Assembly: GCF_018327645.1 (NCBI RefSeq)
Contig: NZ_BMAY01000006.1
Coordinates: 53,201 to 117,200, forward strand
Direction: 5' to 3'
Origin: Lactobacillus corticis
GTDB lineage: Bacteria; Bacillota; Bacilli; Lactobacillales; Lactobacillaceae
DNA: 64,000 bases
In this document: piece after piece, positions 55,192 to 64,000 of the stretch
Layout of the letters: every line of letters starts with the position of its first letter
Position numbering within the stretch: position 1 is the stretch's first letter
Made by a program: the position numbers and the translations under genes
The notes under the pieces: model-generated
The model's database searches: none
Seen by the model: the letters and a program-made list of their open reading frames with translations, nothing else
Told to the model about the DNA's origin: nothing

Positions 55192-55233
55192 ACAATTTTT
55201 CCCTGTGATTGTCTCTTAGGCGCTTGCTCCATT

Positions 55234-55297
55234 ATCATACCAAGAATTGAGCGCCTAAACCTTTTTTGTCAAATTTGATACCTTTCTAGTCAAATTT
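55234..55297 (-). promoter_or_regulatory. LytTR-type direct repeats and promoter of the kinase gene
   Basis: On the minus strand AAATTTGAC occurs twice (55289-55297 and 55268-55276) with a 12-base spacer, so the period is 21 bases, as for LytTR regulators. An extended -10 (TGG TATGAT, 55234-55239) lies 28 bases from the nearer repeat; no -35 is present, as expected of an activator-dependent promoter. The arms TTAGGCGC/GCGCCTAA (55216-55258) flank the -10. Confidence 0.65.
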
Positions 55298-55340
55298 AAC
55301 ACATTGTTGGCAATTGACAACTATTTTTTAGACGCAAATT

Positions 55341-55366
55341 AAAAAAGCTCCAATAATGGAGCTTTC
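55341..55366 (-). terminator. Terminator of whiA
   Basis: On the minus strand AAAGCTCCA and TGGAGCTTT flank TTAT, followed by a T-run, directly after the whiA stop. Confidence 0.8.
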
Positions 55367-55367
55367 T

Positions 55368-56300
55368 TTATCGATAAGTATCGGCAATTTCCCGAATTTT
55401 CTTAAAGCGGTGGTTTACCCCACTCTTGGAAATGGGACCATCAGGGACCTGCTCGGCAACTTCCTTGAGCGACAATTCCGGATGCTGCAAACGAAAACGG
55501 GCCAAGGTTGCCAATTTTTCTGGCAATGAATCTAGACCTTGGTTTGTTTCGATTAACTGAATATCATCAACCTGCTTGGCAGCTGCACTAGCGGTTTTGC
55601 GCAAGTTGGCCGTATCGCAATTCACCAAGCGATTGACCGAATTGCGCATGTCGCGCATAATGCGCAAATCTTCAAAGGCCAGCATGGCATTCAAAGCCCC
55701 GACGACATGCAAGAAGTCGCCGATTTTTTCGGCTTCTTTCAAATAAACAATATAGCCGCGCCGTCTTTGGGTGGTCTTGGCATTCAAATAGAAATAGTGA
55801 TTCATCAAATAGGCCAGGTCCTCATTGTGGTCCTCATAAGTTGAATAAATTTCTAAATGATAGCGACTGGTTTCAGGATTATTAACGCTCCCGCCCGCCA
55901 AAAAGGCTCCGCGCAGATAGGACATGGCTCGTTGTTCGGACTTCATGACTTTGCGGGGGATGCGCGTATTGAACCCGGTCAAGGGCTGCCAGATGTCCAA
56001 GTCCTTCATGATTTCCTTGACTTGCTGCTGCAAACGTACCAAATATTGATTATTCTTCTTCAGTTTCATCTTTCGAGAAACAATCAATAGCGGCTCAATC
56101 CCGTAAGCTTGCTTAATTAGGGAAAAAATTCGCCGGGCAATTGCTGGATTTTCGGTCGTAATATCTAAACTAAATTGGTGATCGTGGAGGTTCAATACTC
56201 CGTTCATACGTAAAAAAGCAGCCAGCTCCGCTTTGGCATGTTCTTCATGCACTTCGAGCGAAGTCAGCTCCTTTTTGACGTCACTAGCATAACTAGCCAT
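55368..56300 (-). CDS. whiA: WhiA DNA-binding protein
   Basis: A 310-residue protein. N-terminal LAGLIDADG-like domain (SYLRGAFLAGGSVNNPETSRYHLEI in pieces near 126) and a C-terminal helix-turn-helix (LSLKEVAEQVPDGPISKSGVNHRFKKI in pieces near 275). WhiA influences division and chromosome segregation in Firmicutes. Last gene of rapZ-yvcK-whiA, five bases after yvcK. Confidence 0.95.
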   Translation of the reverse strand: MASYASDVKKELTSLEVHEEHAKAELAAFLRMNGVLNLHDHQFSLDITTENPAIARRIFSLIKQAYGIEPLLIVSRKMKLKKNNQYLVRLQQQVKEIMKDLDIWQPLTGFNTRIPRKVMKSEQRAMSYLRGAFLAGGSVNNPETSRYHLEIYSTYEDHNEDLAYLMNHYFYLNAKTTQRRRGYIVYLKEAEKIGDFLHVVGALNAMLAFEDLRIMRDMRNSVNRLVNCDTANLRKTASAAAKQVDDIQLIETNQGLDSLPEKLATLARFRLQHPELSLKEVAEQVPDGPISKSGVNHRFKKIREIADTYR

Positions 56301-56305
56301 TCGTC

Positions 56306-57334
56306 TTATTCATTCCTTTTGCGTGACATTGCTTCAAATGCCAGATTGATAATTTCTTTTGCTACTTTTTTGCCATCGTGAAAGACCAAGCCAGAACGTT
56401 GGTCAATAAAGTCATCGGTAATCACGCGGCAATTTTGGGCTTGTAAACCGGCAAAGTCATTAGTTACCGGATCCAAGTACTCATCATAGTCCTCTGGGTG
56501 GAACTTGGACATATCAATTTTGGCCCCATTGACCAAAGCGGTGTTGATATAATTGCCACCCAAATGACGGTTGATCACGGCGACATGCTCACTATCTGAG
56601 AAATGCTCCGTCTCGCCGCGCTGAGTCATGATGTTGCAAATATAAATCACTTCAGCTGGCGTCTCGCGGACCGCCTCTCCCAGTTTAGGAATCATTAGGT
56701 TAGGCAAAATCGAGGTAAACAAACTTCCTGGTCCGAGCACGACCGCATCGGCCTGCATAATTGCGGCCAAGACCGGCAAGACCGATCGCGGTTCCTGATT
56801 ATTGGCATCAGTCACCCAAATGCGCTTGATGCGTTTATCTAGGCCAGTAATTTCGGTTTCCCCATGCTCAACCGTACCATCGGCAAATTCCGCATGCAGC
56901 GTCAAAGGCTCATTCGAAGCGGGGAAAACTTGTCCGTCAACTTTCATCATCTTGGACAAAACCTGCACGGCCTCAAAGATATTGCCATGCATTTCATTCA
57001 GGGCGGCAATGATTAAATTGCCAATCGCATGTCCGGAGAAAAAGGAATCTTTTGAATCAAACCGATACTGAAAAATATCTTTTTCTTCTTGGGGCAAATC
57101 ACTCAATGAAACCAAAACATTCCGAATATCGCCAGGGGGCACGACATTGATGAAATTTCTGATGGAGCCGCTTGAACCGCCATCATCAGAAACGGTCACG
57201 ATTGCCGTAATTTCAGCATTTTGATCCTTGAGGGCGTTTAAAATTACCGGTAAGCCAGTTCCGCCGCCAATTACCACCACTCGTGGACGACGTGCCTTAA
57301 TTACTCTGACAATTCGCGTTTCTCCATACGGCAT
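56306..57334 (-). CDS. yvcK: YvcK gluconeogenesis factor
   Basis: A 342-residue protein with [11 protein letters not shown] near 22, [11 protein letters not shown] near 49 and PPGDIRN near 66, the YvcK/CofD-like signatures. It binds UDP-sugars and helps wall morphology on gluconeogenic carbon sources. AGGTGA precedes the ATG. Confidence 0.95.
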   Translation of the reverse strand: MPYGETRIVRVIKARRPRVVVIGGGTGLPVILNALKDQNAEITAIVTVSDDGGSSGSIRNFINVVPPGDIRNVLVSLSDLPQEEKDIFQYRFDSKDSFFSGHAIGNLIIAALNEMHGNIFEAVQVLSKMMKVDGQVFPASNEPLTLHAEFADGTVEHGETEITGLDKRIKRIWVTDANNQEPRSVLPVLAAIMQADAVVLGPGSLFTSILPNLMIPKLGEAVRETPAEVIYICNIMTQRGETEHFSDSEHVAVINRHLGGNYINTALVNGAKIDMSKFHPEDYDEYLDPVTNDFAGLQAQNCRVITDDFIDQRSGLVFHDGKKVAKEIINLAFEAMSRKRNE

Positions 57335-57385
57335 AACTTCACCTGTTTCTATATATTTTTATTCTTTACTTACAAAAACAATTTA

Positions 57386-58267
57386 CTATTTCTTGATATA
57401 GCGACTGATTTCTCGGTGGGTAATATCTACCGGGTAGTCGTATTCCTTTGCCAAATCCCGAGCTAGTTGCTGGGCAATTGACACGCTCCGGTGCTGACCA
57501 CCAGTACAGCCAATGGCAATGGTGAGTTTTTCCTTGCCTTCCCGCACATAACCAGGCAAAGCCACGTGCAGCAAGTCGAGCAGCTTGTCATAAAACAGCT
57601 TGGTTTCGTCCTTATCCATGACGTAATCAAACACCCGCTTGTCTAAGCCCGTAAACGGCCGCAGCTCTGGCAAGTAGAACGGATTCGGCAAAAAGCGGAC
57701 GTCGATCACCATGTCCGCATCAATTGGCATCCCATACTTAAAACCAAACGACATGACTTCAATACTAAACGGCTGATGTTCACGTTCGCTAAAGTCATCG
57801 AGCAGCTTCTGCTTCAGCTGCTTGGTAGTCAAATTAGACGTATCAATGATGTAATTGCTGCGGTTTTTGATTGGCGAAACAATCCGCCGTTCTTCTTGAA
57901 TGCCATCGAGCAAGCGCCCGTTGTGGCCTAAAGGAGGCAAGCGCCGACTTTCTTTGTAGCGAGCCACCAAGGTATCATCATCACAATCCAAGAACAAGAT
58001 GGTTGCCTGCACCTGGGCATTATCCTCTAAAGAATTGACTTCATCGAGCAAGTCAGTATAGAAGGCTTTGGCCCGCAAGTCAATGACCACTGCCACTTTG
58101 CTGAAGTCATCAGAATTTACCATTAAATCCCAAAAACTTCCCAGCAATTTTGGCGGCAGGTTATCAATTACAAAAAAGCCGATATCCTCCAAAGCATGAG
58201 CGGCCACAGTTTTGCCTGCCCCACTCATTCCGGTTACGATAAGTAATTGTTTTTTATTATCTGCCAT
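57386..58267 (-). CDS. rapZ: RapZ/YvcJ nucleotide-binding protein
   Basis: A 293-residue P-loop protein. Walker A is GMSGAGKT at 13-20, and SFGFKYG, DVRFLPNPFY and GCTGGQHRSV are family signatures. In Gram-negatives RapZ controls glmS mRNA; in Firmicutes it affects competence and is paired with YvcK. First gene of the three, 51 bases before yvcK. Confidence 0.95.
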   Translation of the reverse strand: MADNKKQLLIVTGMSGAGKTVAAHALEDIGFFVIDNLPPKLLGSFWDLMVNSDDFSKVAVVIDLRAKAFYTDLLDEVNSLEDNAQVQATILFLDCDDDTLVARYKESRRLPPLGHNGRLLDGIQEERRIVSPIKNRSNYIIDTSNLTTKQLKQKLLDDFSEREHQPFSIEVMSFGFKYGMPIDADMVIDVRFLPNPFYLPELRPFTGLDKRVFDYVMDKDETKLFYDKLLDLLHVALPGYVREGKEKLTIAIGCTGGQHRSVSIAQQLARDLAKEYDYPVDITHREISRYIKK

Positions 58268-58318
58268 CTTGAAGCTCCCCTTCCGGTCATTATTATATCA
58301 TACCGGGTGTTTCATTCT

Positions 58319-58861
58319 TTATCGTCTTGCCCAAGCTAGGATGATCTGCCGGACGCCAAACACAATCAGCCAAAAGGCTACTAAATAAATTAAACTGGCA
58401 ATTGCCACCACTGGATGAAGCAAAAGCATAAAGGCAATTATCAGACCGAAAATACTCATCAGCAAATCGAAGATGAAAAACGGCGTGCTTAAGCCACGCA
58501 GCGACCATGATACGACTAGTCCGGTAATTGAATCGATCAAAAACCAAACTGAGAAAAGGATGCCGAGAGTGATGCCGCCAACTTCATAATCAGCCAGGAA
58601 CATGACGCCAACCAAAATATCGATGATGCCGCTGACTAGCGTGGTCCACGCCCGGCCAAAGGTCCGATGCAAGCCAACAAAAGCCGCAATCCAGGCAATC
58701 CCTTGTCCAATTGAAATGATGCCGAACAACAAAACAAAAGCATGCAGACTCTTGTCCGGGTGACGTAAAACTAGCAAGCCAACAATGACCATCAGTACCC
58801 CTGAAATAAAGGTACCCCAGTTAAAGCCACGGTGTTCTTCATATCCGTATACGTTAAACAT
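58319..58861 (-). CDS. HdeD/DUF308-family membrane protein
   Basis: A 180-residue protein with six short helices in three repeated pairs (GVLMVIVGLLVL, GIIDILVGVMFLAD, LLMSIFGLIIAFMLL), the DUF308/HdeD pattern. Function unknown; acid-stress role in enterobacteria is not transferable. Between uvrA (25 bases) and rapZ (51 bases). Confidence 0.85.
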   Translation of the reverse strand: MFNVYGYEEHRGFNWGTFISGVLMVIVGLLVLRHPDKSLHAFVLLFGIISIGQGIAWIAAFVGLHRTFGRAWTTLVSGIIDILVGVMFLADYEVGGITLGILFSVWFLIDSITGLVVSWSLRGLSTPFFIFDLLMSIFGLIIAFMLLLHPVVAIASLIYLVAFWLIVFGVRQIILAWARR

Positions 58862-58886
58862 AAATATTTCCTCCTTAGGTCCTATT

Positions 58887-61725
58887 TTACCTGTTTTCCG
58901 CTTCGAAAGCTTGAGTTAATTTGGTATCGAGTTCTAGTACCGGCTTTAAGTATTGTCCGGTATAGCTTTCTTTAACTTCAGCCACTTTTTCAGGAGTTCC
59001 TGTAGCCACAATCGTTCCGCCGCCATCGCCGCCTTCTGGACCTAAATCAATCAGCCAGTCAGCATTTTTAATCACATCTAAATTGTGCTCGATGACTAAG
59101 ACGGTGTTGCCATCATCAACCAGCCGCTGCAAGACTTCAATTAGCCTTTTAATATCGTCAGTATGGAGTCCCGTAGTCGGCTCGTCCAGAATATAAAAAT
59201 TAGTGCCGCTGGAAAGCTTATGCAATTCGGCTGCCAGCTTCATCCGTTGGGCTTCGCCTCCTGACAAAGTAGTGGCGCTTTGCCCTAACTTGACATAGCC
59301 CAAACCAACATCAACGATCGTTTGCAGCTTGTGTTCAATCTTAGGAATATTTTCAAAGAACTTAACGGCCTGGTTGATCGTCATGTCCAAAACTTGGGAA
59401 ATATTTTTGCCGCGGTAGGTTACCTCCAGCGTTTCTGAATTATAACGCGCACCATGGCACACTTCACAAGGTACGTAAACATCTGGCAAAAAGTTCATCT
59501 CGATCTTGACGATTCCATCTCCGTGGCAGGCTTCGCAGCGTCCCCCTTTGACATTGAAGGAAAAACGGGCCTTAGTGTAGCCACGCATTTTGGCTTCATT
59601 CGTTTGGGCAAACAAGGTTCGAATGTCATCAAACACACTCGTATAAGTTGCCGGGTTAGAGCGCGGCGTCCGGCCGATTGGGCTTTGATCAATATCGATA
59701 ATTTTTTTGATATTCTGCCAGCCGGTAATGCTCTTGTACTTGCCCGGCTTTTGCGGATTGTGGTTTAGTTTTTGCGCCAAGGCCCGCTTCAAAATCGTAT
59801 TGACCAAAGTAGATTTGCCGGAACCCGAGACCCCCGTAACCGCAATAAATTTGCCTAAAGGAAAAGCAACATCGATTTGCTTCAAATTGTTTTCGCTAGC
59901 GCCCTTAAGCCTGATCGCCTTGCCATTGCCCTTGCGCCGCTTCAGGGGAACGGGCACAAACTTTTTACCGGATAAATATTGACCGGTCAAAGATTTGGGG
60001 TTGGCTTCAACTTCTTCGGGAGTTCCGCTAGCCATCACTTCGCCGCCATAAACGCCAGCGCCTGGGCCCATGTCAACCAGATAATCGGCTTGACGCATGG
60101 TTTCATCATCGTGTTCAACCACAATCAGGGAATTGCCCAAATCGCGCATCCGTTTCAGCGACTGGATCAGGCGGTCGTTATCGCGCTGGTGGAGGCCAAT
60201 TGACGGTTCATCCAAAACGTACATGACGCCGGACAAATTGGAACCGATTTGCGTTGCTAAGCGAATTCTTTGAGCTTCCCCGCCAGACAAGGTATTGGCC
60301 GAACGAGACAAGGTCAAATAATCTAGTCCCACCGAGACTAAGAAGTTCAACCGATCACGCACTTCTTTCAAAATCGGCTTGGCAATCATCATTTGGTGGT
60401 CAGACAAGGTAATTTGGCTAAAGAAAGCCAAGGCTTTTTCAATTGGCAGCTCGGAAGCTTCCGCAATATCCTTGCCGTTAACCTTAACGGCGAGGGCTTT
60501 TTCATTCAGTCGCTTGCCGCCGCAGACCTGACATGGCAATTCAGTCATGTACTTGCCCATCACATCCCGCATAAATTGGGACATCGGGTGGGCATAGCGG
60601 CGCTGAACGTTATTAACTACGCCTTCATAAGCCTGGTCGGTTTCATTAACGCCAAAGTCCCCGGTTAAATGATAGTGCACTGGCTGGTCTGAACCATATA
60701 AGATGGTCTTTTGCTGTTTTTTGGTTAATTTTTCAAACGGCACATCCATCGGGATTTCCAAAGCCTGGGCGGTTTGTTCCAACATTTGCGTGTAGTATTT
60801 GGAAGTCTTCCACGGAGCCAAGGCGCCTTGGTCCAAAGTCAGACTTTTGTCTGGAACAATCAGGTCGACATCCGGTGCCAGAGTCATCCCTAAACCATCA
60901 CAGGCAGGACAAGCACCAAAAGGCGCGTTGAATGAAAATAGCCGCGGTTCCATTTCGCCAACGGTAAAACCACAAAGCGGACATGCATAGTATTCAGAAA
61001 AGTTCAGCATCTCGCCGCCAATTACGTCAACGTTCATGTAGCCGTCTGACAATCGCAAGGCCGACTCCACGGAATCAGCCAGTCGCGACTTGATCGAATC
61101 CTTAATGACCAAGCGGTCAACGACAATATCGATCGAGTGCTTTTTATTTTTGGCCAGGTCAAAATCATCGCTGATGTCGTGCATCTCGCCATCAACAATC
61201 ACCCGGACAAAGCCGCCGCGTTGGATCCGCTTAAAAGCTTCCTTGTGTTCGCCTCGCTTGGACCGGATTATTGGCGACAAAATTTGAATTTTCGTCCGCT
61301 CGGGCAAATCCATGATCCGGTCAACCATTTGGTCGACGCTTTGGCGCTGAATCAAGGTGCCATCATTGGGACAGATCGGCTGACCGACCCGCGCCCATAA
61401 CAGTCGCAAGTAGTCATTAATTTCGGTAACGGTTCCCACGGTCGACCGCGGGTTGTGCGACGTGGTTTTTTGGTCAATAGAAATAGCCGGGTTAAGACCC
61501 TCGATTGAGTCAACATCGGCCTTGTCCATCTGACCCAGGAACTGGCGCGCATAGCTGCTCAAACTCTGAACATAACGCCGACGTCCTTCGGCATAGAGCG
61601 TGTCAAAAGCCAAACTGCTTTTGCCTGAACCGGACAAGCCGGTAATTACCACTAATTTATTTTTAGGAATTGACAGATTAATATCTTTTAAATTATGTTC
61701 GCGGGCGCCGCGAATGACGATTTGA

Positions 61726-61736
<11 letters not shown>
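58887..61736 (-). CDS. uvrA: UvrA excision nuclease ATPase
   Basis: A 949-residue protein with two ABC domains. Walker [10 protein letters not shown] near 34 and GVSGSGKST near 640; two LSGGEAQR signatures; zinc ligands CPLCG and CPACDGLG near 253-283, and CEACHGDG near 738. It finds DNA damage with UvrB in nucleotide excision repair. Overlaps uvrB by 11 bases. Confidence 0.98.
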
Positions 61737-63768
<2,032 letters not shown>

Positions 63769-63787
63769 TTTTCTTCCTCACCTCAAC

Positions 63788-63812
63788 AAAAAAGTGGACC
63801 ATTTTGTCCACT
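63788..63812 (-). terminator. Terminator-like hairpin in the uvrB leader
   Basis: On the minus strand AGTGGAC and GTCCACT flank AAAATG and are followed by six T, just before the uvrB ribosome binding site. TAAAAT at 63826-63831 could be a -10. It may attenuate uvrBA or protect the 5' end. Confidence 0.55.
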
Positions 63813-63857
63813 GTGATTACTTACTATTTTACTACATGAGGGGCCGGGGCACTAAAT

Positions 63858-63892
63858 AAAAAGCACCTGCCTAAATGGCAGATGCTTAAAGT
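63858..63892 (-). terminator. Terminator of a minus-strand gene to the right
   Basis: AAGCATCTGCC and GGCAGGTGCTT pair (one G-U) followed by TTTTTA on the minus strand. Confidence 0.6.
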
Positions 63893-63940
63893 CTAATTTT
63901 TATGGCTCTATAATTTTTCCTGTTGATGGTTTATCTATAT

Positions 63941-63965
63941 GATATCCTGTTAACAGGATTTTTTA
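63941..63965 (+). terminator. Palindrome with T-run near the right edge
   Basis: ATCCTGTT-AACAGGAT is a perfect 16-base palindrome followed by TTTTTT. It would terminate plus-strand transcription, though no plus-strand gene is seen. Confidence 0.45.
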
Positions 63966-63973
63966 TTGCGCAA

Positions 63974-63998
63974 GAAAAAGAGGCCATAGCCTCTATTT
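63974..63998 (-). terminator. Terminator at the right edge (minus strand)
   Basis: AGAGGC and GCCTCT flank TATG, followed by TTTTTCTT on the minus strand, probably ending the gene just outside the window. Confidence 0.6.
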
Positions 63999-64000
63999 CT

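Noticed and set aside
55192..55367. Peptide pheromone gene between whiA and the AgrC-like kinase
   Set aside because: No frame with a start, binding site and Gly-Gly or signal sequence is present.

Overview
The window looks like a chromosomal segment of a low-GC Gram-positive lactic acid bacterium, most probably Lactobacillus in the strict sense (acidophilus/delbrueckii group). Support comes from the order uvrB-uvrA-hdeD-rapZ-yvcK-whiA and clpP, the cggR-gap-pgk-tpiA glycolytic operon, a full comG operon running into ytxK and ackA, a tmRNA whose tag reads ANKENSYAVAA, and start sites with AGGAGG-type ribosome binding sites. The species is not resolved. I see no insertion sequence, prophage, CRISPR array or rRNA. 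Most genes lie on the minus strand.

Layout. 1-785: end of an LtaS-type lipoteichoic acid synthase. 785-4385: histidine kinase and OmpR regulator behind an SdpI-like membrane protein and manA. 4500-6145: tmRNA and ackA. 6184-10853: ytxK and comGA-GG, including a 54-codon comGG; two terminators separate them from yebC. 11094-14974: yebC, vanZ-like gene, OFA-family transporter, UPF0756 protein, low-molecular-weight phosphatase. 15035-19191: acetyltransferase, then a compact operon of two Cof phosphatases, a CopY-like repressor, two CrcB fluoride channels and an unknown membrane protein. 19282-24479: glmS, and the cdaA-cdaR-glmM operon linking c-di-AMP and wall precursor synthesis. 24514-29248: murB with potABCD polyamine uptake.

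29348-36100: exonuclease, tsaE-pta-ung, a third Cof phosphatase, a LURP-one-like protein, acetyltransferase, aldo/keto reductase divergent from a LysR regulator. 36148-40342: tpiA, pgk, gap, cggR with a recognisable CggR operator. 40592-40663: tRNA-Arg(CCG). 40701-45933: two large paralogous GT-C-like membrane proteins, a polyprenyl-phosphate glycosyltransferase and a GtrA protein, a likely three-component envelope glycosylation system. 46192-49722: YjeM-type permease, PerR/Fur regulator, a large secreted protein. 49833-50493: clpP behind a CIRCE element. 50664-52710: flavodoxin-SDR-flavodoxin. 52791-55191: small membrane protein, LytTR regulator and AgrC-like kinase, with paired direct repeats in front. 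55368-63768: whiA, yvcK, rapZ, hdeD-like, uvrA, uvrB.

Most of the window is conserved housekeeping sequence. The parts that deserve a second look are the LytTR/AgrC-like module without a visible pheromone gene, the duplicated GT-C glycosylation locus, the CopY-CrcB-Cof operon, the SdpI-like gene fused into a two-component operon, and several leader or intergenic hairpins (uvrB, gap-pgk, cdaA, glmS and position 52148). All functional calls come from reading motifs by eye; no database search was run.
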